From JAAXGI01 sp965206975 (GTDB taxonomy: Bacteria > Gemmatimonadota > Gemmatimonadetes > Longimicrobiales > Gaopeijiaceae), in assembly GCA_965206975.1 (NCBI GenBank), contig OZ242253.1, positions 1,364,001 through 1,428,000 of the forward strand: a stretch of 64,000 nt of DNA, written 5' to 3'. A program made the translations under genes and the position numbers. This document shows, in pieces, positions 53,882-62,649 of the stretch (the first letter of the stretch is position 1; each line of letters starts with the position of its first letter). The notes under the pieces are model-generated. The model made no database searches. It was not told the DNA's origin and saw nothing but the letters and a program-made list of their open reading frames with translations.

Positions 53882-56110
53882 TCAGGGCTCGCCGAAGCGC
53901 CTTCGGAGGAAGAAGCGTACCGAACGGGCGTTGATCGGCGTCAGGAAGCGCTCGAGCGTTTCCGTCCCCTGGTTCAGGTTGAAGGTTCCGAACATGGCGT
54001 TGTCCGAGTCAAATAGATTGTCGACGATCACCTGAAACTCCCACGCCCCGAGCGGGACGCTGAGCCGGGCATTCGCGAGCACATACCCTTCTAGAGGCTC
54101 AACTTCGTTTGCCTCGTCGCCCCTGAACCACTGCTCGCCGATGTGTCGTCCGTCGAGCCCCACATTCACGCCGCTCGCATGCGTGTACGAGGCTCCGAGC
54201 TTGATCTGGTGCGCCGGGACGAGCGGGAGGCGGTCTCCGGGGATCGCCTCGTTCGCGCCCGCGAACGGCGAGTCCTCCGCATCGGCATCTCCGCGCGCAC
54301 TGAATATCTGTTCCGTGTCCTGGAAGGTGGCCTCCGTGTACGCGTAGTTCGCAAGAAGGGTCATCCGCGCCAGCGACGCGCTCGCCTCCAGCTCCACGCC
54401 CTGCCGCCGAGTTGAGCCCAGGTTCCGGAAATATCCCTCCGCGATCGATTCCTCGGAGGGAACGAAGAAGATCTCGTCTGCCACTTCTGTGCGGTAAATG
54501 GAAGCGGAGAGGCCTACCCCGGGGGCTTGCCACGCTGTCCCGAACTCGTAGCTCGTCGCCGTGACCGGGTCGAGGGGAGGATCGTCCCCGAGCGCGAAGG
54601 GGAGCGGGCAGGCGTCCGCAGGATCGGAGCACGCGAGCTCGACGATCGCGGGCGCACGAAAGGAGAGGCCGACGGAGCCAAAGGCCTGTGCGTCGCCCCC
54701 GAGCGCGATATTCGCGCCCGCTCGTGGACTCAGTCGTACGAAGGTGCTCACCGTGTCCGCGGCCGGATCCAGGATGTCCTCGAAGGGGATCCGGATATAG
54801 TCAAGCCGAGCCCCGCCCGAGAGTGTAGCCGGGCCGACTGTCACGTCGGCCATCCCGTATCCGGCAAAGTCGAGCCGGGGACTCTCGATGTCGGTGGTCA
54901 GCTCGCGCTCCGGGCCAGCTCGCTCCTCCTCGAAGATCCGGAACCGGGTCCAACTGGCGGCGAGGTCGAAGCCCAATCGCAGCGAGACGGGCCGGGTGTT
55001 GGCGGGGAATGAACGATCCCAGTCACCGGTTCCCCCAAGTGTGTGATTCTCCGCGAAGCTCCGGACATCCTCTTCCGGCGGCTGGTTCACATTGAATCTC
55101 TCGGCGTAGGTTCGCCGAAAATAGGTGGTGAGCGATGCCCGGCCGTCGAGGAGCGGCCGGAATCCGGAGGCGGTAAGCTGCTGCAATTCGACCGCCTCGA
55201 AGTCGCCCGCCGTGAAGTTCACCCGAGGCCTCGAGGCCAGGATGCTCTCCGGGAGGGAGCCCGCCGTCTCCGCGCTCGAGTCCGACCAGAGCGCCTGGAG
55301 CCTGATTCCGTTGTCTCCCCCTGTCCTCCGGAGGTTCGCCAGCGCATGATAGTGCTCGCCGGCCGTCGCCTCGCGCCAACCGGCCTCCTCGTCGTAGCCT
55401 CCCCCGACGTAGTAGTCCCACTCGCCGAACGCGCGCCCGCTCGCGTTCGCCGCCGCTCCAAGCGCGTCGAAGGAACCGGCAGAGATCTCCACCTCAGCGT
55501 GGTTCCGCTCCTGGCCTTGGCGGGTGATCAGATTCACCGCTCCGCCTTGGGAGTTCGGGCCGAGAAGGGAGGCGTTTCCCCTGAGGAACTCGACTTCCTC
55601 GACGTGTTCTATGGGGAGGACGTCGAAGTTCACCTCCTGTGCGGACGGCTCGTTTTGCCGAATCCCGTCGACGAATACCGAAATGCCGGGTGGGAGCCCG
55701 ACCGTCGGTCCCACGGTGAACCCCCGGGCAGAGAGGTTCACCTTGTAGGGAGAGCCCAGGTCGTCGTACAGCGAGACCCCCGCCAGCCTCGCCAGCACGT
55801 CGGGAAGCGCCCGTGGCTCCCACGACCTTGCCTCCGCCCCGTCGAGGGTGGAGATCCGGGCCGGGATCCCCGAGCCGACGGAGGGGGATACCCTGGGCCG
55901 GATCGAGACCAGGACCTCGATCGGCGAGAGTTCGAAGTCGATCGAATCCGGCGCGGGAGCCGTGTCCTGCGCTGCGAGCAGCGGCGTGGCGATAAGGGTC
56001 GCCGCGAGGCTCGTCACGACGACAGATCCGCGAGAGAGCGGAAATCGCCGGGTGGCCGCAACCTCGCCCGAGCTCCGGTGACAACGGCCGTTTCTTTCCT
56101 GAGCGCGCAC
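53882..56110 (-). CDS. TonB-dependent receptor (siderophore/metal-type, no regulatory domain)
   Basis: A 742-residue outer-membrane transporter. Start: GTG at 56110 with GGAGGAGG 4 nt upstream; the N-terminus is long before the signal core (VVVTSLAATLIATPLLAAQ). The TonB-box region is SPIEVLVSI, the plug runs from ALPDVLARLAGVSLYDDLGS to EFLRGNASLLGPNSQGGAVN LITR, and the barrel ends in RRRFGEP. There is no carboxypeptidase-regulatory domain, unlike the other two receptors in the window, which places it closer to the siderophore/vitamin type. Substrate unknown. Divergent from the Sel1 gene, with start codons only 100 bp apart. Confidence 0.5.
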   Translation of the reverse strand: MRAQERNGRCHRSSGEVAATRRFPLSRGSVVVTSLAATLIATPLLAAQDTAPAPDSIDFELSPIEVLVSIRPRVSPSVGSGIPARISTLDGAEARSWEPRALPDVLARLAGVSLYDDLGSPYKVNLSARGFTVGPTVGLPPGISVFVDGIRQNEPSAQEVNFDVLPIEHVEEVEFLRGNASLLGPNSQGGAVNLITRQGQERNHAEVEISAGSFDALGAAANASGRAFGEWDYYVGGGYDEEAGWREATAGEHYHALANLRRTGGDNGIRLQALWSDSSAETAGSLPESILASRPRVNFTAGDFEAVELQQLTASGFRPLLDGRASLTTYFRRTYAERFNVNQPPEEDVRSFAENHTLGGTGDWDRSFPANTRPVSLRLGFDLAASWTRFRIFEEERAGPERELTTDIESPRLDFAGYGMADVTVGPATLSGGARLDYIRIPFEDILDPAADTVSTFVRLSPRAGANIALGGDAQAFGSVGLSFRAPAIVELACSDPADACPLPFALGDDPPLDPVTATSYEFGTAWQAPGVGLSASIYRTEVADEIFFVPSEESIAEGYFRNLGSTRRQGVELEASASLARMTLLANYAYTEATFQDTEQIFSARGDADAEDSPFAGANEAIPGDRLPLVPAHQIKLGASYTHASGVNVGLDGRHIGEQWFRGDEANEVEPLEGYVLANARLSVPLGAWEFQVIVDNLFDSDNAMFGTFNLNQGTETLERFLTPINARSVRFFLRRRFGEP

Positions 56111-56209
56111 CGGGCCTCCTCCGCCGATTTGGTTGCCTAGGGTCTTGGGCACTCCTACGATAGGCACGGTGCGGCAGCCTGCCAATTTTATCTCCACCCG
56201 AGTTCTCCG

Positions 56210-57136
56210 ATGAAGCATTGCCTGCGTTGGCCGCTCCTTAGGGGAGGGGTGTGGACGGCTCTCCTCTCCGTCACGTCAGGGGGAGGCCTCGCGGCCCAGG
56301 GGACGCCTCTGTCCCCTCCGGTCGACTCGCTGGCGGCCGAGGCCGAGGGGGGAGACGCGGATTCGCAGTACCGCTACGGGCTGGTCCTCGAACGGGGGGT
56401 GGGAGGTGTACCGGTCGACTACGTTGCCGCGGCCGGCTGGTATCGGCGCGCGGTCGAGCAGGAGCACGTAGGGGCGATGCTCTCCCTCTCCACGATGCTC
56501 CTCGGCTCCGAGCCGGCGGAAGCGATCGGACTCGTGGTCCGGGCGGCAGAGCTCGGCTCGCCCGACGCGCAGTGGAGAGCCGGCCAGGTCTACGCCGGCC
56601 GGATCTTCGTCCCCATGTCCGGGATCGGCCAAGACCGGGATACCGCGATCCAGTGGTTCACGCGGGCTGCGGAGCAGGGCCATCATCCATCAGAAGAGGC
56701 TCTCGCGGATCTGCATACGGAGTCGGAGGACCCGTCGGGCTACGGGCCGAGTGTCGAACTCTACCGGCGCTCGGCCGAGGGGGGCGGGAGTGCGTGGGCC
56801 GCGCTTCGGATGGGGATGATGTACGCTACCGGGGAAGGGGTTGAGGAGAACGATGCGGCCGCCTTCGAGTGGTTCTCGCTCCTCGGAGCGGATGGGTACG
56901 AGCTCAATCCGGATCTCTTCTCGAATGAGGACCTGGAGGTCCTCGGGGGCATGCAGTCCTACTACGGCGTGGACTTCACAGGCCGGGAGGGCGAGGTGGG
57001 CCGAGATGAGGCGGCCGTGGCATTCCGGGTCGCCGTGGAGGCCTTGGAGCTGATGCCCTTTCGGACATTCGTCCATCCATCCTTCGGGCGGGCAAGCCGG
57101 CGGATGCTCGAGAAGCTTGGGGAGGCGCCCAACTGA
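56210..57136 (+). CDS. Exported Sel1-like repeat protein
   Basis: A 308-residue exported protein with a hydrophobic N-terminus (GVWTALLSVTSGGGLAAQ) and Sel1-like (short TPR-type) repeats: GDADSQYRYGLVLERGVGG, DYVAAAGWYRRAVEQEHVGA, PDAQWRAGQVYAG, DTAIQWFTRAAEQGHHPS, and SAWAALRMGMMYATGEGVEE with DAAAFEWFSLLGADG. About five repeats cover residues 40-235; the rest is helical. Sel1 proteins act as assembly or signalling scaffolds. No partner is obvious; neighbours are a TonB receptor (divergent) and an aldo-keto reductase gene (convergent, 50 bp). Confidence 0.5.
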   Translation: MKHCLRWPLLRGGVWTALLSVTSGGGLAAQGTPLSPPVDSLAAEAEGGDADSQYRYGLVLERGVGGVPVDYVAAAGWYRRAVEQEHVGAMLSLSTMLLGSEPAEAIGLVVRAAELGSPDAQWRAGQVYAGRIFVPMSGIGQDRDTAIQWFTRAAEQGHHPSEEALADLHTESEDPSGYGPSVELYRRSAEGGGSAWAALRMGMMYATGEGVEENDAAAFEWFSLLGADGYELNPDLFSNEDLEVLGGMQSYYGVDFTGREGEVGRDEAAVAFRVAVEALELMPFRTFVHPSFGRASRRMLEKLGEAPN

Positions 57137-57186
57137 TTCGAAGGCCCACCGGGACCCGCACCGGGGCGCGGTGGGCGGGAGAGGCA

Positions 57187-58140
57187 TCAGAAGCTCTGGA
57201 CGAGTTCCCGCATCCGGGCCCTTGCCGCTTCATCCGGGAGCGTCCCGAACCCGGATCGCACATTCTCCGCCATGTGCTCGGGATTCGTGGTCTCCGTGAG
57301 CGCGCAGGTGACGGCCGGGTTCGAGAGGACGTACTTGACCGAAAACTGGGCCCAGGACTCGCAGTCGAAGTCCGCTGCCCACTCGGGGATCGGGCGACCG
57401 GCGACTATCCCGAACCACGCGCCGTTCATGAAGGGCCGGTTTGTGAGCACTGCCATCCCGCGTTCTCGGGCGAGCGGGAGGAGGCGCTCCTCCGCGGCGG
57501 TCTCGGCGACGGAATAGTTGACGTGCACGAAGTCGGGAGAGTTCGTTCGCATGAATTCCTCGAGGCGCCCGTGGTTCGCGTTGGATGCCACGGTGACCCC
57601 GATGTATCGTGCCTCCCCCGAGTCCTTCCACTCCCTGAGCCGCGGCCAGTGCTCCCGGAGGCCGCGCAGGCTCTCCACCTGCACCAGGTCGAGGGTCTGG
57701 CGCCCGAAGAGCCGCTGGGTTTGGCGAAACTGGGCGACCCCCTCCGCTGCGTCCTCCGTATTCACCTTCGCGGTCACGAAGAGGCGGTCGCGGAACTCGG
57801 CCCCCCCAACCACCTGTCCGAACTCGCGGTCGATCGTCTCCGTCCGCGCAGAGGTGTCGACGACGCGGCCGCCGAGTTCGAGGAGGATGCGCAGGACGTT
57901 CACGATGGGCTCCGTACCTGCGTTCGGGATGTCGAGCACCGATGCACTCGAACCGAACCCCACGATCGGAAGCCTCTCTCCGGTGCCCGGAATGGGCCGT
58001 GTGGGAAGGAGTTCCTGGCCACGCATGCCGGGGACGAGCGCTGCTCCCCCGCGGCGGCCCGCGGGCGGAGCCAGCAACACCCCGAGTCCCGCGAGCCGAA
58101 GGAGGAAGCTCCGCCGATCCAAACCCCCGCCGCTTTTCAA
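57187..58140 (-). CDS. Tat-exported aldo/keto reductase-fold protein lacking catalytic Tyr and His
   Basis: A 317-residue protein with a twin-arginine signal (DRRSFLLRLAGLGVLLAPP) and an aldo/keto reductase barrel (IPGTGERLPIVGFGSSA, LFVTAKVNTED, YIGVTVASN, PVTCALTETTNPEHMAEN). Against the canonical tetrad Asp-Tyr-Lys-His, Asp95 (VVDTS) and Lys125 are kept, but Thr100 stands where Tyr is expected and Glu156 (LVQVESL) where His is expected. So it may not be a normal reductase. The TTG start at 58140 has GGAGG 7 nt upstream. It lies 13 bp behind the PQQ dehydrogenase gene and is the third gene of that operon. Confidence 0.5.
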   Translation of the reverse strand: MKSGGGLDRRSFLLRLAGLGVLLAPPAGRRGGAALVPGMRGQELLPTRPIPGTGERLPIVGFGSSASVLDIPNAGTEPIVNVLRILLELGGRVVDTSARTETIDREFGQVVGGAEFRDRLFVTAKVNTEDAAEGVAQFRQTQRLFGRQTLDLVQVESLRGLREHWPRLREWKDSGEARYIGVTVASNANHGRLEEFMRTNSPDFVHVNYSVAETAAEERLLPLARERGMAVLTNRPFMNGAWFGIVAGRPIPEWAADFDCESWAQFSVKYVLSNPAVTCALTETTNPEHMAENVRSGFGTLPDEAARARMRELVQSF

Positions 58141-58153
58141 CGCAGTGCCTCCC

Positions 58154-59830
58154 CTACGGGAGTGTGAATGTGAAAAGGGAACCACTTGCCGCGACGCTCA
58201 TGTACTGCCGCCCGTCCACGCTGTACGTCATCGGCGCCGCATGCACCGCGCGGCCCACGCTCAGGTACCAGAGGCTCTCGCCGGTGTCCTGATCCAGCGC
58301 GAAGATGTATCCGTCCCCGCTCCCGGAGAAGACGAGGCCGCCCCCCGTCGTGAGGATCCCCGGCCTTGATCCCTGCGTGGCGATCGGGTACTCCCACTGA
58401 AGCGCCCCGGTCATCGGATCGAGGGCCCGGATCGCGGCGAAGAAGTTCTCCGGATCGTCGGCGTTCTGGCCGTATCCCCCCGTGAACCGGTCACCCTCCA
58501 CGTACTCGTCGTCGCGCATGTAGTAGATCGTTGCGCCATCGAGTGCGTAGGTGTAGAAGAGCCCCGAGAGGGGGCTGTAGCTCGGAGAGTTCCAGTTCGT
58601 GGCCCCGCCGATCGTCGGTGAGACGACCACGCCCTCCTCCGTGGGGTCCATGTCCTCCACCAGGATCGGGCGTCCATTCGGGTCGAGACCCTGCGCCCAC
58701 GTCTGCTCGGCGAAGGGTACGCCGTGCAGGAACTCTCCCGTCTCTCGATCGAGCACGTAGTAGAAGGCGTTCCGATTTGCCCAGAAGAGGAGCTTGCGGA
58801 GGACACCGCCCACCTCCAAGTCCGCGAGCACGGGGATCTGGATCGCATCCCAGTCGTGCGTGTCGTGCGGTGTGAACTGAAATCCCCAGACGAGCTCCCC
58901 CGTGTCGGCATCGACCGCCACCACGGCGTCCGCCCAGAGGTTGTCGCCGAGGCGCATGTCCCCATTCCAGTCAGGCGCGGGATTGCCCGTCCCCCAGTAG
59001 ATCAGGTTGAACTCGGGGTCGTAGGATCCCGTCACCCACGTGGGCGCACCCCCCGTCCTCCACGAATCCCCGCTCCACGTCTCGTTCCCCGGCTCTCCGG
59101 GCCCGGGGATCGTATAGAAGCGCCAGACGAGCTCACCCGTCTCGACGTCGTACGCGTCGAGAAAGCCCCGTACGCCGAACTCGCCTCCTGCCATTCCCGT
59201 GATCACCTTGTCCCCGACAACGAGCGGGGCCGAGGTGATGCTGTATCCGCTCTCGGCCCCCGCCACCTCGACGTCCCAGATCACATTCCCGGTGTTGAGG
59301 TCGAGGGCCATGAGATGGGCATCGACGGTCCCGTGGAAGATCCGGTCCCCGAGTATAGCGACGCCCCGGTTGTTCAGCCCGCAGCAGAGCCGGATGTCGT
59401 CCTCGTTGACCGGGTGATCGTACCTCCAGAAGGGTCGCCCGGTCACGGCGTCGAGTGCGATCACGTTGCTCGGCGACTCGGTGATGATCATCAGGCCGTC
59501 GACGACGATCGGCGTCGTCTCGACCCGGGAGAGCGTATTGAACTGATGAACCCACGTCACCTGCAGGTCGGCCACATTGCTCCGGTTGATCTGATCGAGC
59601 GTGCTGTACCGCTGCGACTTGTAATCGCCCGAGTACATGAGCCAGTTCTCGGGCTCCGCGGCCGCGTCCACGAGCCGCTCGGCCGTGACGGGGGAGTCGG
59701 CGGGGCCGATCACGTTAGCGGGCGAGGTGGCTCCGCCCGGACCTCCGGTCTCGCCCGTGCTTTCGGAAAGCGAGTCGCCGGCCTGACAGCCGAAGGACAG
59801 CAGGCAAGACAGCAGGGTTAGCCTTCTCAT
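58154..59830 (-). CDS. PQQ-dependent alcohol dehydrogenase (methanol/ethanol family), lipoprotein
   Basis: A 558-residue quinoprotein with the eight-bladed propeller of the methanol/ethanol dehydrogenase family. Seen: lipobox-like SFGC (Cys15), entry WLMYSGDYKSQRYSTLDQIN, the vicinal disulfide pair RLCCGLNNRG (Cys149-Cys150) that stacks on PQQ, the metal-region residues in ESGYSITSAP and WGTGNPAPDWNGD, and RLGDNLWADAVVAVD with the candidate catalytic Asp, then FTPHDTHDWDA. It lacks the C-terminal heme domain of quinohemoproteins; the cytochrome is coded separately just upstream. Whether the metal is Ca or a lanthanide I cannot decide. The ATG overlaps the cytochrome stop (ATGA). Oxidises alcohols in the periplasm. 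Confidence 0.5.
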   Translation of the reverse strand: MRRLTLLSCLLSFGCQAGDSLSESTGETGGPGGATSPANVIGPADSPVTAERLVDAAAEPENWLMYSGDYKSQRYSTLDQINRSNVADLQVTWVHQFNTLSRVETTPIVVDGLMIITESPSNVIALDAVTGRPFWRYDHPVNEDDIRLCCGLNNRGVAILGDRIFHGTVDAHLMALDLNTGNVIWDVEVAGAESGYSITSAPLVVGDKVITGMAGGEFGVRGFLDAYDVETGELVWRFYTIPGPGEPGNETWSGDSWRTGGAPTWVTGSYDPEFNLIYWGTGNPAPDWNGDMRLGDNLWADAVVAVDADTGELVWGFQFTPHDTHDWDAIQIPVLADLEVGGVLRKLLFWANRNAFYYVLDRETGEFLHGVPFAEQTWAQGLDPNGRPILVEDMDPTEEGVVVSPTIGGATNWNSPSYSPLSGLFYTYALDGATIYYMRDDEYVEGDRFTGGYGQNADDPENFFAAIRALDPMTGALQWEYPIATQGSRPGILTTGGGLVFSGSGDGYIFALDQDTGESLWYLSVGRAVHAAPMTYSVDGRQYMSVAASGSLFTFTLP

Positions 59831-60609
59831 TGGGTCGCTCCTCCTCTCAGGCTCGCAAGGTAGGCGATCACGTCGTCGAGATCCTCCGGGCTAAGCAGAC
59901 CGTCGAAGCTCGGCATCCTGGACGTCTTCTCCGGTTCGAACTGGGCCAGACTCGCCTTGGGGAAGGAGAGGAGGTTCCCCTCGATATCGAGGAGGCGCAC
60001 GGTGTGGAGGTCGTTGCCGAGCAGGTAGCCGCTCGCCCGCTCTCCGCCGAGCGTCGTTATCTGCGCGCCCCACCACCGGGGATCCAACTCCGCATTCGGA
60101 TCGAGGATCGAGGCCCGGAGATGGTCCGCGGAGCGCCGATAGCCGATTGCCGTCAGGTCGGGGCCCTGCATGCTTCCCTCCCCGTCGACCATGTGGCACG
60201 TGCTGCACGTCCCGCTCCCGAAGAAGATCTCCCCCCCCTGCGTCGGATCTCCGGGCGGAAGCTCCCCGCCGCCCCCGAGGGAGCGCAGATAGGCAACGAC
60301 CCTCCAGGCACGGGGATCCGTCCGCGCCCGGCTCGGCATCTCGGTGCCCGGGATTCCGAAGCGCACGACCTGGAAGAGCTGCTCGTCGTCGGTCGCGTGG
60401 CGGAAGGTACCACGCGTGAGGTCGGGACCTCGTCCCCCCCGGGCGTCCCCCCCGTGACAGCTGGCGCAGTCCAATTCGAAGAATCTCCTTCCTTCTTGGA
60501 TGTCCTCTGCACGCGTATAGGGGTTCTGCGCCTCGGCGGCGAGAACCGTGATTGCGAGAAGTGCGGGACCGAAGATGGCCGCCAGAGAGGCCGCTCGGAT
60601 GCATCTCAT
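59827..60609 (-). CDS. Exported diheme cytochrome c, partner of the PQQ dehydrogenase
   Basis: A 260-residue exported cytochrome with two heme sites: CASCH (Cys48, Cys51, His52) and CSTCH (Cys135, Cys138, His139), each followed by family sequence (GPDLTRGTFRHATDDEQLFQ; GPDLTAIGYRRSADHLRASI) and Met candidates (GTEMPSRA, SRMPSFDGLLSPEDLDDVIA). The signal peptide is MRCIRAASLAAIFGPALLAI with cleavage near Ala27. Its stop overlaps the PQQ dehydrogenase start by 4 nt, so the two are made together: electrons from alcohol oxidation would pass from PQQH2 through this cytochrome to the respiratory chain. First gene of the three-gene operon. Confidence 0.5.
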   Translation of the reverse strand: MRCIRAASLAAIFGPALLAITVLAAEAQNPYTRAEDIQEGRRFFELDCASCHGGDARGGRGPDLTRGTFRHATDDEQLFQVVRFGIPGTEMPSRARTDPRAWRVVAYLRSLGGGGELPPGDPTQGGEIFFGSGTCSTCHMVDGEGSMQGPDLTAIGYRRSADHLRASILDPNAELDPRWWGAQITTLGGERASGYLLGNDLHTVRLLDIEGNLLSFPKASLAQFEPEKTSRMPSFDGLLSPEDLDDVIAYLASLRGGATQ

Positions 60610-60852
60610 TCGTCCTCCTAGCCAGGAAAACCAGCCCGTGTGACGACTTCTTTGAACGAACCGTCAAGGTAAGAACGGACCAATCCCGGGGGCAAGGATC
60701 CGGGGAGCTTGCGATTCGTAGGGCGTTTCCGGATCATTTCTAACCGAAAGTCCGGTTCCTTGGCTGGAGATCTTGATGAAGCGGTCCCGAGAGCACGAGA
60801 TCGCCCTCTCTCGGCCGGCGGCCGGGCGCGTCCCGCTCCGGTGCGATCCCCG

Positions 60853-62169
60853 GTGAGCGTCGGGTCCGAGGCACCGGGTTCTGTCGGGGGCGATCCGAAG
60901 GTCTTGTGGGGTTGGAGCCTCTACGACTTCGCGAACTCCGCGTACACGACCCTGATCGTCACCTTCATCTACGCGGTCTTCTTTACGCAGCAGATTGCTC
61001 TGGACGCGGTTACGGGAACCGCGCAGTGGGCGAACGCCGTGGCGATCACGGGGATCATCGTGGCGCTCTCTTCCCCCATCCTCGGGGCACTTGCCGACGG
61101 GGGCGGCCACCGGAAGGCGTTTCTCGGGGCGAGCACGCTTGTCTGCGTCGTCGGGGTCGGGTTCATGTACTTCGCCGAGCCCGGCCAAGTGCTCCTTGCC
61201 CTCTCCCTCTTTGTTGTCAGCAACGTCGCCTTCGAGCTCTCGGGCGTCTTCTACAACTCGTACCTCCCGGACGTGGCGCCGCCTGGGCGGATTGGCCGTG
61301 TCTCCGGGTACGGGTGGGCGCTCGGGTACCTGGGCGGGCTCCTCGCGATGGTGCTTGCCCTCGTCGCTCTCATCCAGCCGGAGGAACCCTGGTTCGGGAT
61401 CCCGAGCGATCGCCTCCAGAATGTGCGGGCCGCGACCGTGCTCGTAGCCGTGTGGTTCGGCCTCTTCAGCATTCCGATGTTCCTCTGGGTCAGGGATTCG
61501 AAGGTCGCCGCCCGGAAGCCGGGAGCCTCGCCGATTCGGGACACCCTTCGGCAGCTCACAGCCACATTCCGGGAACTCCGGCGATACCGGGACGTGGCGT
61601 GGCTCCTTGTGGCCCGGCTCGTCTACAACGACGGGCTCGTGACGATCTTTGCGTTCGGGCCCATCTACGCTGCGGAGACCTTCGACTTCTCCCTCGAGGA
61701 GGTGATGCTCTGGGGGTTGGCGCTCAACGTGACCGCCGGTCTTGGATCCGTCGCGATGGGCGTTCTGGACGACCGCATCGGGGGGAAGCGCACGATCCTG
61801 ATCTCGATATTCGGGCTCATCGTGAGCGGCCTAGTCGCCGTACTCGCAACGAGCAAGGGTGTCCTCTGGGTGGCGGGGCTCGCCGTCGGCCTCTTCGTCG
61901 GTCCGAATCAGGCCGCGAGCCGATCGCTACTAGGCCGGTTCGTCCCGAGGGAGAAGCAAACCGAGTTCTTCGGATTCTTCGCCTTCTCCGGGAAGGCGAC
62001 GTCCTTCATGGGCCCGCTCCTTCTCGGCGTCGTCACCTCGCTCTTCCGGTCGCAGCGGCTTGGAATGGCTACGATCCTCCTCTTCTTCACCGCGGGTGGC
62101 CTTCTCCTCCTCAAGGTGAACGAGGCCGAGGGCGTCGCCGTGGCAAAGGAGCGAGAGGGCTCCGTCTGA
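60853..62169 (+). CDS. UMF1-type MFS transporter
   Basis: A 12-helix inner-membrane transporter of the UMF1/Atg22-like branch of the major facilitator superfamily. The signature opening WGWSLYDFANSAYTTLIVTF is present, followed by LSSPILGALADGGGHRK, LSGVFYNSYLPDVAP, GRVSGYGWALGYLGGLL and SLLGRFVPREKQTEFFGFFA with SGKATSFMGPLLLG. The substrate of bacterial UMF1 proteins is unsettled (amino acids are exported by yeast Atg22). I take the GTG at 60853 (438 residues), near the usual length; GTG at 60841 and a TTG at 60709 are also open, and none has a clear ribosome site. Monocistronic. Confidence 0.5.
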   Translation: MSVGSEAPGSVGGDPKVLWGWSLYDFANSAYTTLIVTFIYAVFFTQQIALDAVTGTAQWANAVAITGIIVALSSPILGALADGGGHRKAFLGASTLVCVVGVGFMYFAEPGQVLLALSLFVVSNVAFELSGVFYNSYLPDVAPPGRIGRVSGYGWALGYLGGLLAMVLALVALIQPEEPWFGIPSDRLQNVRAATVLVAVWFGLFSIPMFLWVRDSKVAARKPGASPIRDTLRQLTATFRELRRYRDVAWLLVARLVYNDGLVTIFAFGPIYAAETFDFSLEEVMLWGLALNVTAGLGSVAMGVLDDRIGGKRTILISIFGLIVSGLVAVLATSKGVLWVAGLAVGLFVGPNQAASRSLLGRFVPREKQTEFFGFFAFSGKATSFMGPLLLGVVTSLFRSQRLGMATILLFFTAGGLLLLKVNEAEGVAVAKEREGSV

Positions 62170-62297
62170 GGCGGTCTCTCGAGCCTGCGGGCAAAGGAGT
62201 TGGAAGTGAAGGCACCCGGGGGGAGGGCGGCTCCAGTCACCGCCGTGCCTCCGAAGCGGGGCCAGTCAAGTCGGCGGGACCTGCCCGCGGCACCACT

Positions 62298-62372
62298 TCA
62301 GCGACGGCGGAAGTTCTCGGGCACCCAGTTCTCCGGGTTGTTCTCGCCTCCCGCCGGCCCTGTATAGACGTC
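62298..62372 (-). pseudogene. 3' end of a tannase/feruloyl-esterase gene, cut off by the IS
   Basis: Twenty-four codons, DVYTGPAGGENNPENWVPEN plus FRRR and a stop at 62298-62300. This is the C-terminal tail seen in tannase/feruloyl-esterase-family proteins after PYPxxA. It continues in frame from the larger part of the same gene on the far side of the insertion sequence (63758-64000). It has no start of its own; it could only be read as a fusion from within the IS. Confidence 0.5.
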
Positions 62373-62374
62373 TA

Positions 62375-62385
62375 TGGACGCCCCC
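62375..62385. repeat. Sub-terminal inverted repeat of the IS, copy 1
   Basis: TGGACGCCCCC, perfect inverse of 63742-63752. It lies 2 bp inside the inferred element tip on the transposase-downstream side. Confidence 0.5.
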
Positions 62386-62649
62386 GATAACGCAAGCATT
62401 TCTTCGAACGGCTGGATGCATGTGGTCAGGTGCTGTCGTCTATCCGGCCTGTTGGTGCAGCCTGTGGTGTCCGAGGCTGCTGGCCCATATGGAGATACGC
62501 GGACCGGGTCCAAATCGGCCTCGCAGGCTTGAAAGCCTTCACACATACCCTGGTTTTCCCGATCCCGTCTCATTGACCGTTTGCCCCTACCCGTTCGTCG
62601 TCCTGCCCACATCTCCCGACAAGCTTCTCCACCCGTTTGCCGTCCGCTG
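62386..62649 (-). ncRNA. Predicted bridge/seek RNA region of the IS
   Basis: The non-coding part downstream of the transposase, where IS1111-group elements encode their guide RNA. On the transcribed (minus) strand it has hairpins (AGGCTT-TC-AAGCCT, about 62527-62540; GGACCCGGTCC, about 62500-62511) and two segments that match the insertion site. CGAGGCCGAT (62523-62514) equals the left flank CGAGGCCGA plus one base, and ATAGACG (62443-62437) is complementary to the right flank CGTCTAT. This is the geometry of left and right target guides. Exact RNA ends are not known; donor guides were not found with confidence. Confidence 0.5.

Noticed and set aside
58154..59830. Call of lanthanide-dependent (XoxF/PedH-type) dehydrogenase
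   Set aside because: I could not align the extra metal-binding Asp with certainty by eye, so the metal is left open.
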